A stretch of DNA of 64,000 bases from contig JAPXFQ010002620.1 of the NCBI GenBank assembly GCA_028564705.1, positions 558,001-622,000 of the forward strand. Direction: 5' to 3'. The translations under genes and the position numbers were made by a program. Under the pieces are notes generated by a model, which searched no databases, was not told the origin of the DNA, and saw nothing but the letters and a program-made list of their open reading frames with translations. Origin of the DNA: Apricaphanius iberus (Eukaryota > Chordata > Actinopteri > Cyprinodontiformes > Aphaniidae). Shown here in pieces: positions 43,536 through 55,639 of this stretch; position 1 is the stretch's first letter; each line of letters opens with the position of its first letter.

Positions 43536-44135
43536 GTTGAAAATGAGTCAAACACTCTCCAGGATGGTTCTCTAATTGATCTGTGTGGAGCGACCCTTCT
43601 TTGGCGGACACCTGCCGGATTGCGCCACATTCCGACCTTCAAGCAGCTGGAGTCCCTTCGGCAGGAGCTGAACGCTGCTCGGCCCCAGTGCCCCGTTGGC
43701 TTCAACACTCTGGCCTTCCCCAGTCTGGCTCAGCGTGAGATTGTTGACAAAAAGCAGCCTTGGGTCTATGTCAACTGTGGCCATGTGCACGGATATCACA
43801 ACTGGGGCTATCGCAAGGAGAAAGGGCCCACCAGCCCAGGGGGCACAGCACCAGCCGGCACTGGTGAGAGAGAGTGTCCCATGTGCCGGAGAGTGGGCCC
43901 CTATGTGCCTTTATGGTTAGGCTGTGAGGGTGGATTGTACTTGGATGCCGGCCCCCCCACACATGCTTTCTGTCCCTGTGGCCATGTGTGCTCTGAAAAG
44001 ACAGTGGTGGGATGGAGCCAGATCCCATTGCCCCACGGCACGCATGCCTTCCACGCTGCCTGTCCCTTCTGCGGTACTTGGCTGACGGGGGAGCAAGGCC
44101 ACGTCAAACTCATCTTCCAGGGCCCTGTCGACTGA
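43536..44135 (+). CDS. peli3: peli3 exon 6, RING-like C-terminal domain
   Basis: The acceptor is GGTTTTAAG ending at 43535 and the stop TGA is at 44133-44135. It encodes 199 residues: NTLQDGSLIDLCGATLLWRT (end of the FHA wing), ARPQCPVGFNTLAFPS, then the zinc-binding part with CGHVHGYHNWG (first Cys near residue 353), ECPMC, YVPLWLGCE, PTHAFCPCGHVCSEKT, and IPLPHGTHAFHAACPFC. The cysteine/histidine pattern of the Pellino RING is complete. A 16-residue Gly/Pro/Thr insertion (GPTSPGGTAPAGTG) precedes ECPMC, longer than in PELI1. Confidence 0.96.
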   Translation, partial: VENESNTLQDGSLIDLCGATLLWRTPAGLRHIPTFKQLESLRQELNAARPQCPVGFNTLAFPSLAQREIVDKKQPWVYVNCGHVHGYHNWGYRKEKGPTSPGGTAPAGTGERECPMCRRVGPYVPLWLGCEGGLYLDAGPPTHAFCPCGHVCSEKTVVGWSQIPLPHGTHAFHAACPFCGTWLTGEQGHVKLIFQGPVD

Positions 44136-44345
44136 GGCAAAGACACACGAAGGAGCTTCTCAAAGGATGTAGGATTTCACTTCATGACTGATGACTAAAG
44201 ACTGTGTTTTCAAGCAAAAATGTGAATGCGCTGGTGATAAGTACAGAAAGCTGACTCCTTCCATGATAAAACTAAAAGCAATAGTAGATGCCAAGGCTTT
44301 GAATGGAAGAGTTGTCTGATAAAATGTAAATAAATAGTGCTGAAT
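44136..44345 (+). other. peli3: peli3 3' UTR, proximal poly(A) signal
   Basis: AATAAA at 44329-44334 lies 194 bases after the stop and is the first canonical signal. Longer 3' UTR forms cannot be excluded. Confidence 0.4.
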
Positions 44346-45640
44346 TGAAACATGGTCTCTAGACATCATTTGCTTTACTTTTATTCTAATGCTAGCCTTG
44401 AGCTGGGACATGTTTGTAGTCAGGACTTAAACTATCAGATGTTGCTAGTTTGCTTTGATGCAGCACCCTGAACCCTACAGGTTGTTCCACTGACTAAGAG
44501 CACATCTGGAGGGAGGAAACTTCTTTACTGATGCATAGATGTGGGATGTAACAAGAGGATAGAATGACAAGCCTGAAGCTGGTTTGAGAGAGATTTAGGT
44601 GAGGGTAAAAACGATATGATTCTGGGAGCGCTCCTCAAGATGGCGCTATTGCAAAATAAAAAGTCCCATCTTTGCTTCATGCTCTAACATGGAACATTCA
44701 CAGGTAAAAAAACTAAACAAATACGTCGGCTACTGCAGCTGGCGCAATAAATGTATCTGTTGGCGCAACAAGGTAGTGCGAGCTCACTTCCTGTTTACAG
44801 GCTAGAACGAGCCTTGTGTGCACATGAAAGGGTTAGAGGGGGAGGTGCTGGAACATGGAAGCTTTTGTTACAAGCCTCTTATCCTGGCTGGACCGTGGAA
44901 GTTGATTGGATTAAGTTTTCCCAGGGTTTCTCGCTGTAGAAAGAATGAAAATGATTTGGTCAAGTTTAAGAACTCCTAACTTATAGGTTGCCATTGGTAT
45001 ATGAAGAGCATTTTTTGCAGTTTTAGAAAAGTGATTTAAAATGAAAATGTATACCCTGCCTTTAAGTTTTCAAAATGAACACATTCATGTTAGTTGAGAC
45101 ATGACCTGATGACCTCAGTGTTAAAATGTTGATGAGATCAGTTTATTCTTATAACACTTGTACACATATGTCTTGCCAGGTGCTTGTGGTTAAATTTTGG
45201 CACTGAATACACGTGTGAACAGTCAACTGTAAGTTGCAGATTTCTTTCAACTCGCTATAAGTCATTTAGGTTTATTTACCATATTTAACACATAAATAAA
45301 ATAAATGAAATTTTCTATCAAAGTATGATAAACTTATGAAAACAAACTCAGCATGAATATTTGAGTAACTCATGGAGTGCAGTGAGAACAACACAGTTGC
45401 TCATTAGATATATTTCTGGAATCTCTCTTCCTTTTACAATTTTGCTTTTTAATACTTTTGTAATTTTGGTTTAAAAAGTGGCCACAAAGAGGAGCTATCC
45501 GCCATATGATTTACTGGCCACATCTTGATTTGTACCTGTTTTGACTGCTGATTTAAAGTGACTTTTGATAATCTGCTCTCGTCTTCTGTAAGGAAATGTG
45601 ATATGTGAAGGAGTTTACAAAGAGCTAATCTGACGTGAAT
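44346..45640. other. Intergenic DNA downstream of peli3, nothing recognised
   Basis: AT-rich sequence with no exon, RNA gene or repeat that I can name. Confidence 0.4.
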
Positions 45641-46296
45641 ACGCAAGGCAAGGCGATTTTATTTATATAGCAATAGTATGAAAATTAAAAACAGAAAACA
45701 AGAGAATCAATAAAGAAAAACATTTAGCATTTGATTAAAAAACAACAATGTTAGGAAAGCATAAAAAGAAAATGTATGTTTGTCTATTTCCATGCAAATC
45801 AGGTGGAGACATCCTTGCCCAAGCAGTATCACACCAGTTTCCACAACCAGTACAACTCAAAACGGTCATCTTAACAACAAATGGACTCAACCAAACTGTC
45901 AGTTTTTCAGGCCAAAGAGGTCCTAGAAACCTCTCAATAATAAAAGTTTTTTTAGCAGTAACTTTAGAGAATTATTTTTCCTCAGGCAAACGACATAAGA
46001 GTTTACACAGGCCTCACAACTAAACTGATGGCTTGTTTTTTTTTGTTGAAAACTGAAAAAACAACAAGAGACTCCGTTTAAAAGACGTCTACACCTGATA
46101 AGCACCTTAACAGGTAAAACACAAGACTCAATACGAGAAAACATTTAGATTTTTATTAAAATAAAAATAAGAAAAATGTAAAAATAAAATTTGTGAACAT
46201 TACTCAAAGGCAGCTCTAAACAGTCAAATTTGAATCTTTGATTAAAAAGCCGATTCAGCAGCTTCCCAGTCGTCAGGAAGATTGTTCCAGATAACA

Positions 46297-46656
46297 TCCA
46301 TCCATTTTCTTAACCGCTTAATCCTTAATGGGTCACGGTGGTGCTGGTGCCTATCTCCAGCTGTCAATGGGTGAGAGGCGGGGTACACCCTGGACAGGTT
46401 GCCAGTCCATCACAGGGCAGGACAAACAGGACAAACAACCATGCACACACTCACACCTAAGGACAATTTACAGTGATCAATTAACCTGACAGTCATGTTT
46501 TTGGAATGTGGGAGGAAGCCGGAGTACCCAGAGGGAACCCACGCATGCACGGGGAGAACATGCAAACTCCATGTAGAAAGACCCTGGGCTGGGATACAAA
46601 CCCACAACCTTCTTGCTGCAAGGCAACAGTGCTAACCACTGTGCCACCGTGCAGCC
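46297..46656 (-). mobile_element. SINE-like repeat, minus strand, copy 3, nested in L2 LINE
   Basis: Same family as 39278-39645. It is flanked by a perfect 14-bp duplication TGTTCCAGATAACA (46283-46296 and 46657-46670), which shows target-primed insertion into the 3' region of an L2-like LINE. Minus-strand start GGCTGCACGGTGGCACAGTGG. Confidence 0.88.
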
Positions 46657-46834
46657 TGTTCCAGATAACACAGAAAATGAAATCTGCTTCCCCATGTTTG
46701 GTTCTGATTCTAGGGATGATTAGTAGACTAGAGTTGGAGGACCTGAATGGTCTGGGTGGTTACTATAGTGACAACAGGTCTTCAACATACTTTGGTGCTA
46801 AGTCATTCCATGATTTACAAACTAGTAGGAGTAT

Positions 46835-47606
46835 TTAGAAGTATATTTTCTCAGCTACAGGGAGCCAATGTAAGGACTTTAGAGCTGGGGTGATGTGTTC
46901 TACTTTCCTGGTTGTAGTGAGGACATCAGCAGCAGCGTTCTGGATCAGCAGCAGCTGTCTGATTGACCTTTTAGGTAGACCTGTGAGGATGCTTTTGCAG
47001 TAATTAATCAGACTAAAGATGAACATATGGATGAGTTTTTCGAGGTCCCGTTGCAAACTTATTCCTTTAATCTTATAAATGTTCAGGTCCGAGTCCATTA
47101 TTACACATAGATTATGCGCCTGATCAGTAGTTTCTAGTTGTATCATCTGAAGCTGTGTGCTGACTTTAGGTCCAAAGATAATTACTTCAGTTTTATTTCT
47201 GTTCAGCTGGAGAAAGTCATGGGGCATCCAGCTATTTTTTTGTTCAATGCATCTGTATGGGGTCAAAGTCACCTGGTGACATTGTAATGTACAGCTGAGT
47301 GTCATCTGCATAGTTATGGTAGCTCATGTTGTTGGCTGTTATTAAATTGATATTAATGTAAGTGTCAAACCATTGAATTGCAGTACCAGAGCGTCTGACC
47401 CAGCTCACCAGTTGTTCCAGTGGTATTTTATCATCAACAGTGTCAAATGCTGCACCGAGGTCCAACAGAACCATCAAGTGGTTCTGCCACAATCTATATT
47501 GAATGTCATCGAAAACTTTGACGAGGGCAGTCTCTGTGCTCTGATGAGCACAGAAACCAGACTGAAAATTATCAAAGCAATCGGTCATTGTTACGAATTT
47601 ATTCAA
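46835..47606 (-). pseudogene. L2-like reverse transcriptase fragment
   Basis: Coding relic of the LINE above. It contains fingers/palm motifs (STETALVK, LDLGAAFDTVD), the YADD box, and the C-terminal thumb-side block [11 protein letters not shown]...LHWLPV. The upstream endonuclease domain is not present. The frame changes once between the YADD box and the QLNRNKTE block. Confidence 0.82.
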
Positions 47607-47625
47607 TTGTTGATATAGTTTTTTT

Positions 47626-49975
47626 CAATAATCTTGCTGATAAATGAAGATTAGAGATTAGAATAGAAAGCATAATTTCCCATATTTCATAAGACTGGAC
47701 TGGCCCATACAGGAATCAGCAGAACAGCTAGGGTGTAATATAACATCATCAAGTAATGCACAGTGTTATATAATTAGGAGGTGTTACCTTTATTTATGGC
47801 TGTACTTCATCAGAAATGTTGAACTATGGAGAAATAAACTGTTGTGCACCATTTATCTACAAAACGATGACACGGTTTGTTTAAGTATGAAATGAAAGTA
47901 GATAGGGACAGAATAGCAACACATAGCAAATTAAAACAAAATATCGCACAAGCTAGCAGGGTCATTTAAACATTTACAAAATATGCTGGTTGGTCCTTAG
48001 CCTCAGGAGATAATGGGGTCGCTGGGAGAAACATTGCCGCCATCTTCAGCCTCTACTGCCAGGTTTGAGGTTGAAGGAGTCGAATCCTTTGTTCCTGGGC
48101 CCGTGGTCAACGCTGGATGATGACTATAGATACCATCTAGACGGTCTCACCAGTTATATGTTCCTCTGTCCGCACCACTCTTGTTGTTGGGAGCCTTTGG
48201 ATGCTTATAGTCCTGCTTGAAATTCTTTCTTTTTCCAACATTCGACTGTCCAGGCGCCAAGATGTCCATGAAGAGCGTTATTAGCATAAAATGCCAACAG
48301 TGCCTTCTTTCCATTCCATGTCAGGAATTCTTCCAATTTTACAAATACCTGTTGTTTAGTGAAGTCTGTTGATATAATTTCCTACTGAGTTAAAAACATT
48401 CAGCATGAGTTAAGCAACTCGACTGGGCCATTTCAGAGTACATACCCAAAGACAGGTACTCGATTTGTTCCTGAAATGGTCCCAAAAGCTACCCTAGCTT
48501 GACGCCCGAGGAAGTGGAAACAAGGGCATACCATTAAGTTCTAGTAAAATCACCCCAGAGTTTGGATGGTGGAAACAGTTCTAAAGGTACATAAAAAGAG
48601 TGGAAATGAGCGAAGTGGCAAATTGAACCTGAACCCTTCTGGGGCACTGTCTTGATAAAGAACATACTGGTTGGGATGGTTATCTGTAGTTTTTTTTTTT
48701 TTGGGGTGGGGGGGTGTTAGATCAGGGGATCCAGATCAATGCTTCCCCTCTTTTATGAACCTTAAAACTGTCACTTCAGTAACCAGCTTTAATTACAATC
48801 TTTACAAAAGCTGATATAAATGAATTATAATAGAACTACTTGAAATTATGTCTATTTTATATTCTCCCTGGACTTACGAAAGCCTCAGAATTGCTTCTTG
48901 ATTGTCTTTAGGGCTGATTTGGGGGCTAAGCAATAAGACAATAGTAAAAAGCTGAAGAATCTGCCACGGCAGCACATTTAAAAAAATATAAACATGGTAA
49001 AATGAAGCCGTTTGGGGAGATTAAACCTTATTACAAGCGCCATTTGTACTGCCCCGAGCACTCCTGTTCGGATGTACGCTGAAGGTCCAGCTTGAAACCC
49101 CCCCCCCTCAGAATTTCCGTTTAATATGACACAACAGCTCAAGAATCCATACAGAATGACACATTTCATCACAGGCTGGTCAAACGACACTCAATTTCTG
49201 GAGTATTTAAAATCAGTAAGCCTGCATTCACAAAGGAGATGAAGATCACGGATATTGTCAGATGTCAAAAATAAAAGCAGATTTAAAAATATTAGTCAAC
49301 ATAGGATTAATAACTCCACCAAAGCATATTATTGTTTAAACAAGTTTGTCCAACAAAATGCGCATTGTTGCCATTTCATATAACACAATGACGAGGCAAT
49401 AACAAAACCAAGAAGTCAATCCAGCAATCATCGGGCGAGAGGCGGGGTCTAACCCTGGACAGGGCCCCAGTGCATTGTAAACATATTAATAATACACGTA
49501 AAATGCTTACACTCACGAACATGGATCTTCTCCACATCGCCTGATAATCTGAAAATAAAATCTATCTTTCTTTGTTTTCTTGAGAAGACCTCAATAGCTC
49601 TCTTGTATAATTTATATTAACAGGTCCAGGATAAGTCCTGTCTGGTTGAATTTCTTAAAAAGTCATTTTAAAAAATGGGATGTCAAGTATTTCTCCTACC
49701 AAATCTATCCCTTCTTCTCCTTCACCTATCGTGGGTTTAAAAAAATATACCGCTAATCTTGCCAACAAATCTCTGGGTTTAGTTAAGATATTTTGCTAAA
49801 TTCCCCCTTCCAAACTCTCATGGGTACTTATCCTATCAGAGGACACGTACATGCCAACTTCAGTGTGACGCCTTCTATCAGACCTTTCTGTTACATACTC
49901 GAGAGCGGATTGGCTATTGCAACTGAGTTAGTTTACTTACAGCGCACAGGAGCCTGTTCTGTGGAATCTGATAGG
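47626..49975. other. Intergenic DNA, little recognised
   Basis: AT-rich sequence with no coding signal. A short piece at 49425-49480 (CAGCAATCATCGGGCGAGAGG and the following GCGGGGT) is a fragment of the SINE-like family. Nothing else identified. Confidence 0.4.
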
Positions 49976-49979
49976 CTTA

Positions 49980-50300
49980 AGCCTAGTTTATACTTCTCTG
50001 TCAGCAAGTTTGCACCAAGGTGCAGACATACTGATGGAATTATTTTTTGTTTATACTTCTCCATCAGGAAACAGACGTAGACAAATTGTTGGAGGAATTA
50101 TTTGTTTAAACTGCTTCGTTGGCATGTTAGTGTTGCAAAGCAATTCCTCACCAGGACAGGAGCAGATGCTAACTTTTTATGTCAACTCGGTTTTATTTTC
50201 CTCAACTTGTAAACGCGTTCCCCCTCAAGGAGCAATGACAGTAGCTTTGACTGAGCTAGAAAGCTTTTTACTAGAAGTGCAGCTCATAGAATACTCTGAG
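49980..50300. mobile_element. Harbinger-like MITE, copy 4 (right end missing)
   Basis: It starts AGCCTAGTTTATACTTCTC after TTA (49977-49979). Internal words (TGTTGCAAAGCAATTCC, CAAGGAGCAATGACA, AGAAGTGCAGCTCATAGAATA) match copy 3. The right terminal repeat is replaced at about 50300 by another repeat beginning TATTCAGACTTCCACTG. A short duplication of the terminal word (TTTATACTTCTCCATCAGG at about 50050) is present. Confidence 0.75.
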
Positions 50301-50700
50301 GATGTATTCAGACTTCCACTGTTTAGTCCACTTTAAACGGACCAGAGTCCATTTGGAACGCTGGTCCGACCTTTTATGCAGGTGTGGGTTCACACAAACG
50401 AATCCTGCTGTGGATCAGAGAAACGGACCAAGACCACCTTTTTTAGTTGGTGTCGGTTCGGTTCCAAACGGACAGAGGTTCGCTTCGCTTCAGGTCTAAG
50501 CCAGTCTCGATCTGAACCAACTCCACAATACGTGCGCCTTTTTGTCAAAATTTTCATGGTGGGGCTAGAGTGCAGCTGGCGGTGGATTATGGACCGAGCT
50601 TACGGAGGACAGAGTGGATTACGTGTTCGGTCTGGCCTCCGGGGACCGCTGCACTGGGGGTTTGGTGAGATCGCCCAGTTTAGTGAGATCGCCCAGTTTG
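50300..50700. mobile_element. Unclassified DNA-element end
   Basis: Repeated GGACCAGAG/CTGGTCCG/CGGACCAAG words and the start ATTCAGACTTCCACTG are typical of a fish DNA transposon whose end reads TTTAAACGGACCA. It carries CpG-rich non-coding sequence. Right end not defined. Confidence 0.4.
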
Positions 50701-50882
50701 TGCCGTGAAGGTCCAAGCTTCGCCTGCGAAACACCAACTACATTTCTGAGCAGCGTAAAAGTTTATAATATTTGAGCAGCGTGGGACGTGGTGCGGGAGC
50801 TGCTACCAGGAAACCAGATGAGGAGGCCGGTTCAAGGCTCACTTCTAGGCTGAGAGGCGCTTTTACAGCAACAACGGCTCTT

Positions 50883-51370
50883 TTAAGAGCCACCCACAAA
50901 CCTCTTAAGAGTATTCCTGTCTAAATACTTTATTTCTTTATTTCTGTCTCTGTATAGCAAACTGCTTGTGTCATGTAGCTCGGGGTGATTAGCCACGATG
51001 TTTATCAGTATTTCCTCCATGTCCTGCTCAGGCTGTGACTCCATGACAGTCACAGAATCACTGAAACTCTGTCCTCTGATTGGTTGTCGCGGCGCGATTT
51101 GACGCTGGAGTTCAGATTTTTCCAACTCGAGCGATAGACGCCATGAGCGCGAATGCACAAAATGCACCACATAAAATGCGAATTTTCCATCGCATCTGTA
51201 GCGCGAATTGTTCGTGCAAATCAGGCAGAAAAGCTTTTTCGTGACGCAAATCTGCTTCTGAAGTGTCGCAGGACCCCAAGTCGCGCTTCATCGCGCTCCC
51301 CCATTGATTTTACATGTAAACCTGAAGCTCTAGTCGCTCCTATCGCGTTTGGTCTGGACACACTGTAACT
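50883..51370 (-). mobile_element. PIF/Harbinger-type relic with MADF exon
   Basis: From the high-coordinate side, a CpG-rich terminal region (about 51120-51370, with AATGCGAATTTTCCATCGC) leads on the minus strand to an ATG at 51044 and the reading frame MESQPEQDMEEILINIVANH with PELHDTSSLLYRDR. That is the start of a MADF domain (hydrophobic helix, then HPELxD and LYRDR). MADF/Myb-like proteins are the second gene of PIF/Harbinger transposons. The rest of the gene and the nuclease are missing. Confidence 0.6.
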
Positions 51371-52279
51371 CAGGGTGGAATATAGTGCACGTTATGTGGC
51401 ATTGCATGACACTATTCAAAAAATTATATAACGTTATAAATGAACGTTGAGTTGAAATTAATTCTTGCCTTAGATGACATCTATTTGGTGCTATATAAAT
51501 AATCTTTTCCAATGAAAAGAATTGATAACCAACCAAATGCCACACAATAGGTTGAATTGCTAATCATATAAATTGAATTGTGGTTTTGCAGGCGATGTAT
51601 CTTGCCTTTCCTGTTTCATCATCCTCATTTAACATCATGAACTGTGAGCTTGCTTTAGGGAGAGGTTTTCTGTTTCAAGACCTTCCCACTTTTTAATTGC
51701 AATATTCTCCACCCTTGCTCTTTCTACTTTCCAACCCCACTGACTGAGAGCCCTCATGTGTTTTTAGTGAAAAAAAAGAAAATCAGTATGGAGGAAACTT
51801 TACCAGTCATAACCTGTTCTAATTATAATGCCCACTATGAAAATTCTTGATCATAATACTCTACATTGGAGCATGTTGTGTACCATGTTGCATGAGTCTT
51901 AGTGCATGGATATGTCTCTGTGTTGCCCTGTGATGGACTTTTGACCAATAAATGTTACAATATATGGTAAATGGACTGGACTTATAACCCAACAAAATTA
52001 TTTAACAAAGTGTTTCCTCTGGTTGCGGCCCCATTTTATATATCCATAGCAAAAGGATACATAACACAGGAATTTACTTAAGAAACCGTCTCTCAATCAA
52101 CAGGACTTAGTTAATTACAGACCTTTCTCTAATCTTCTTTTTTTTAATCTAAAATCCTTGAGAAATCATAGACTTGCCAATCAGGTCTGTGAGCATCTAA
52201 ACAGTATCGACCTCTTTGCCATTATTAACAACTATATCTATCTATAAAATGTGATTAATCTTATCAATGCTTTAAAGAA

Positions 52280-52622
52280 GACATAAAATCCTGGATGACT
52301 AAACTTTCTGCTTTCAAATTCTGGCAAGACAGAAGTTTCTGTCTTTGCACCAGCAGCACTTAAAAGGGAACTGCTAATCATGTTATCTTGATCATCTGCC
52401 GGAGGTTTCTTCCTGTTAAAAGGGAGTTTTTCCTTCCCACTGTCGCTGCATGCTTGCTCAGTATGAGGGATTGCTGAGAATTCCACGACGCAATCTTCTG
52501 TGGTTCTGTAATTTCTACACTAAACATTGTATTGTAATAACTCTTTTTGTAAAGTGCCTTGAGATGACATCTGTTGTGAAATGGCGCTATATAAATAAAC
52601 TGAATTGAACTGAATTGAATTA
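52280..52622 (+). mobile_element. L2-like LINE 3' UTR and tail
   Basis: GGAGGTTTCTTCCTGTTAAAAG, TTTTCCTTCCCACTGTCGC and TGCTTGCTCAGTATGAGGG are followed by AAAGTGCCTTGAGATGACAT and the tail ATATAAATAAACTGAATTG repeated. This is the well-known 3' end of fish L2-like LINEs; no coding part remains. Confidence 0.8.
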
Positions 52623-52954
52623 AATTGGCCTCCAGTCAGTGGTGTGTCCAGTGGGTGGCACGTGCCACCCCTAGAATTCCGATAGGCCACCCCAGGTGCA
52701 ACCCCCTGTGGTGTTCTGAATGAGGTCATAAGCTTGTTTTTTTTCAAATGACGGTTTATGAATGTTACAATGTTGACATTATTGAAGAGGAAATTTGACA
52801 TACTACATTTGTGCTTTGTGCTGACTGTTGCAAGTAGTCTGATGTTGTACCTTAATGCTTTACAATATATTTTGTTTTACAAGAGGGAAAATATCAGTGT
52901 TATTTTAAAACATTTATCAGAAAGAAGGCGCGGGACATAAATTCCTTTTTTTAC

Positions 52955-53560
52955 TGCAGATTATTGATTTACGAGTGGACTTCCCGGGTAACCTATGCCA
53001 GGATCCTGTCTGTGGACTTCAGCTCTGCCTTCAACACTATCATTCCAGACCTTCTCCAAGACAAGCTTTCCCAGAATAACGTGCATGATCGCATCTGCAT
53101 GAGGATCAATGACTTCCTGACACGCCCATCACCATTCATTCTGCTTCCTGGGTACCACCATGACCTCAGTCAATAAGGCCCAACAGAGGATTTAATTCCT
53201 GAGGCAGCTGAAGAAATTCAATCTGCAATCAAGTCCATCCTCACCACCTTCATCACGGTGTGGTACACTTGAGCCAACAAAAGGGACTAACAGAGACTCC
53301 AGTGTGCGGTCTGCCTAGAAGGGGATTGGCTGCAGACTCCAATCTCAACAGGACCTGTACACTTCCAGGACACTGGGGTATGCAGGTCAGATCACAGCTG
53401 ACCCTTCTCACCATTCACATTGCTGAAGCTGCTATATAAGATGTGACACTGCTTGCAGTCCTGTGCTACATTGTGCTAAAAATAACTGAAGGTCAGCGGC
53501 AGTTCTATGCCTCCCCACAGGAGAGCTACAGAGAGCTGCACATGTCTCTTAAAGCTGTTT
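52955..53560 (+). mobile_element. LINE reverse-transcriptase fragment of another lineage
   Basis: The frame at 52964-53176 reads RVTYARILSVDFSSAFNTII, a reverse-transcriptase block (VDFSSAFNT) of non-LTR elements distinct from the L2 copies here. Downstream words (TCCTGAGGCAGCTGAAGAAATT, LRQLKKFN) fit the C-terminal part after an internal deletion. Frames are broken. Confidence 0.65.
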
Positions 53561-54035
53561 TTTGATATTCAATAAGCTATGCATTCCATACATCTGAGCT
53601 GTATGGGCTGTGTATGTATGCTGGATGACAGTCACACCAAGAGAAAATACAGTAGGAGCAAATGCAGGTATGAAATGTTCCATGGCTTAGATTAGCCGCT
53701 TCAGCATTTCTGCTTGACACAGTCATGCACCCTGCGAATAGAGCTGACCTGCTCCAGGTGAGCGATTCCAAGGCAGAAGTACAACTCAAAGACAGATATC
53801 ACAAGGCAGTTACTGTGGGGTCCCATTATGTGTAAGGTCCATTGTTTTAATAAAACAACTGATTGTAACAAAACAAAGTGCAAGGCACAGAGACCAAATG
53901 TGTAGCTGCTGATTAGGCTAAAATTCAATGCAGTCCAAAAACCTTAATCCCCTAAAGACTGATTGCATCATATTCTGCATTTTTCTTTTTTACATTATGA
54001 AGACAATACCAATGTAAAAGTAGGTATATATCAGA

Positions 54036-54245
54036 ATTCATCCATTATCTATACTGCCAATCCTTTACAGGGAAACTGGGGTCTATCTCAAGCTATTATT
54101 TGGTAAGAGGCATTATAATCCTTGGACAGATTGACGTTCTATCACAGGGTAACACAGAGACGCACAGGTAAATAACCATGAACACATCCATTCACAACTA
54201 AGGACAATTTAGAAAGACCAATTAACCATGTTTTCACATGTCTGT
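54036..54245 (-). mobile_element. Old copy of SINE-like repeat
   Basis: TCATCCATTATCTA, TCTATCTCAAGCTATTATTTGG, TCTATCACAGGGTAACACAGAG and CAACTAAGGACAATTTAGA follow the order of the 46297 copy but are heavily diverged. The tRNA-like side is missing. Confidence 0.55.
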
Positions 54246-55534
54246 ATGGTTGCCAAATGAACGAAAAAAACATGGAGTCCAATCAGAGCATTCACACTGG
54301 CTGTGGTGCGGTGTGGGAGGGTGGATGCGGAGCTCTGCCAGCTTTCCAGATCAAATTTATTTTTTCTGGACGCCGGGTGAATTTTTTTAATGAAGTCAAA
54401 GAAGCCAGGTTATCTGGTACATTTCAAAATAAAACCAGTACGATCAGATGAGTGTGGCTTTGCACCTGTGGTTTTTGGTTACATGCTCCTCTCCATTTAC
54501 GTAGTTGATACTTCGCGAACAGCCAAGATCTGGTGCTCTTGCTGAAGCAGAGACGTTCCATACGCAAACTGCAGCTGGTGTGAATCGCAGTCCATGTGGC
54601 AGCCGTACAGACACCGGGCCGAATCTGTTCTTTTCTGATGTCTCTCACTCCGACCCACTGTGACAACCTGCATGGGTTGGTTGGTTGCTATTAATTTCAA
54701 TGAGAGTTTTGTTAAAGAGAACAAAATATTTTGTGAAATTTCAGAATGAATTCAATTAAACATGACAAAAATTTGATTTGGTTTATAAATAAATAGTTTT
54801 CCTAATGTCCAAAAACCTAAAATTTAGCATCTATAGATAGGGAATATGTCATGTAGAAGATCAGAGTGTTTGATAGGAAGCCCTCTGACCTGCAGGGTGA
54901 AGTGTTTTTTTTACCTTGGGGGACTAGACATGAAGACAGAATGGAGTTGGGAGTTTAATATTGTTTTACTTTTTACTGAAAGGTTTTTAGAAATGAGAAG
55001 ATGTGGAAGAGTTTGAGCTCTGCTCAGCCTTGGGGACCTGTTGGAGAATTCTGGTTGATCTACTTAAAGGTTGAATATGGAAAATGTTTCTTAAAAGCTA
55101 TTTATTGAAAAAAGTAATATCTCCACACCACATTTAGAGGTGTGCAGAATGAAAGTAAACCATTTCCTTTAAAAGTTATATTTACACTAAATACATAATA
55201 AAAGATTTCTTTTGACGACCATGACACTGTGTTTATGGACCTGTTAATACCCAAGCCCCGCCACCCAGCTTCTGCCTGGAGGGCAGAAAGACGGATCGCC
55301 CCCACTGACTACCCTTGTTGTTAACTGACAGTCGTCACAGATCAATGCTACATGGCGGTTAAGGAAAAACCTATCAGCATCGTTAACGTCCAGCACTTTA
55401 GGCTGCAGAAATAGAAGAAAAAAGAACAGTAATTATATTAAATAGGTTTCCAGCCGACGAAATACGCAGCTGTCTATGGCTTAGTTATGGTGCATTTGTC
55501 TGCATCAACCAACACTCCCAACGCATGTAGTTTG

Positions 55535-55573
55535 ACATACATACATACATACATACATACATACATACATACA
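55535..55573. repeat. (CATA)n microsatellite
   Basis: Nine uninterrupted CATA units followed by CAGAGAAG. Confidence 0.92.
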
Positions 55574-55639
55574 GAGAAGATACATTTTTAAGCTGAAGCT
55601 TGCAAAGTACGTGGGCGGGCCTTTCTCTGCCGGATGTTT

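Larger units (their letters stand above)
35690..44135 (+). other. peli3: peli3 gene, complete coding region (six coding exons)
   Basis: Six GT-AG exons with matching phases give a 471-residue Pellino protein; human PELI3 is 469. The start MVLKGSSEA resembles the PELI3-specific start MVLEGNPE and differs from PELI1/2, which is why I choose peli3. Domain order by family knowledge: an N-terminal forkhead-associated domain with a wing (about residues 45-300) that binds phosphothreonine on IRAKs, and a C-terminal RING-like zinc-binding domain (about 350-471) that recruits the E2 enzyme. Acts in the cytoplasm in Toll/IL-1 receptor and related innate signalling. All zinc-ligand motifs are present. 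Paralogue assignment rests on the N-terminus and length. Confidence 0.92.
45640..47625 (-). mobile_element. L2-like LINE, 5'-truncated, with SINE inserted
   Basis: On the minus strand 47606-46835 encodes reverse transcriptase in two overlapping frames: [51 protein letters not shown], then [13 protein letters not shown] and [12 protein letters not shown] with [13 protein letters not shown] is the polymerase active site. The order and motifs fit fish L2 (Maui-type) LINEs. The tail is at the low-coordinate side, near 45640-45670, where the complement carries AAGGCAAGGCGATTTTATTTA. A frameshift near 47250-47310 breaks the frame, and the 5' half is absent. Confidence 0.82.

Noticed and set aside
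43572..44146. Minus-strand frames opposite the peli3 RING exon
   Set aside because: GC-rich coding exon with clear Pellino zinc-ligand motifs on the plus strand; antisense frames have no features.
51965..51987. Short match to the end of the tRNA-headed SINE on the minus strand (TGGTAAATGGACTGGACTTAT)
   Set aside because: Only about 20 bases; real as a fragment perhaps, but too short to annotate as an element.
52627..52720. Possible MITE end (CAGTGGTGTGTCCAGTGGG and GGCCACCCC words)
   Set aside because: Resembles a known type of fish repeat end, but no partner end is visible.
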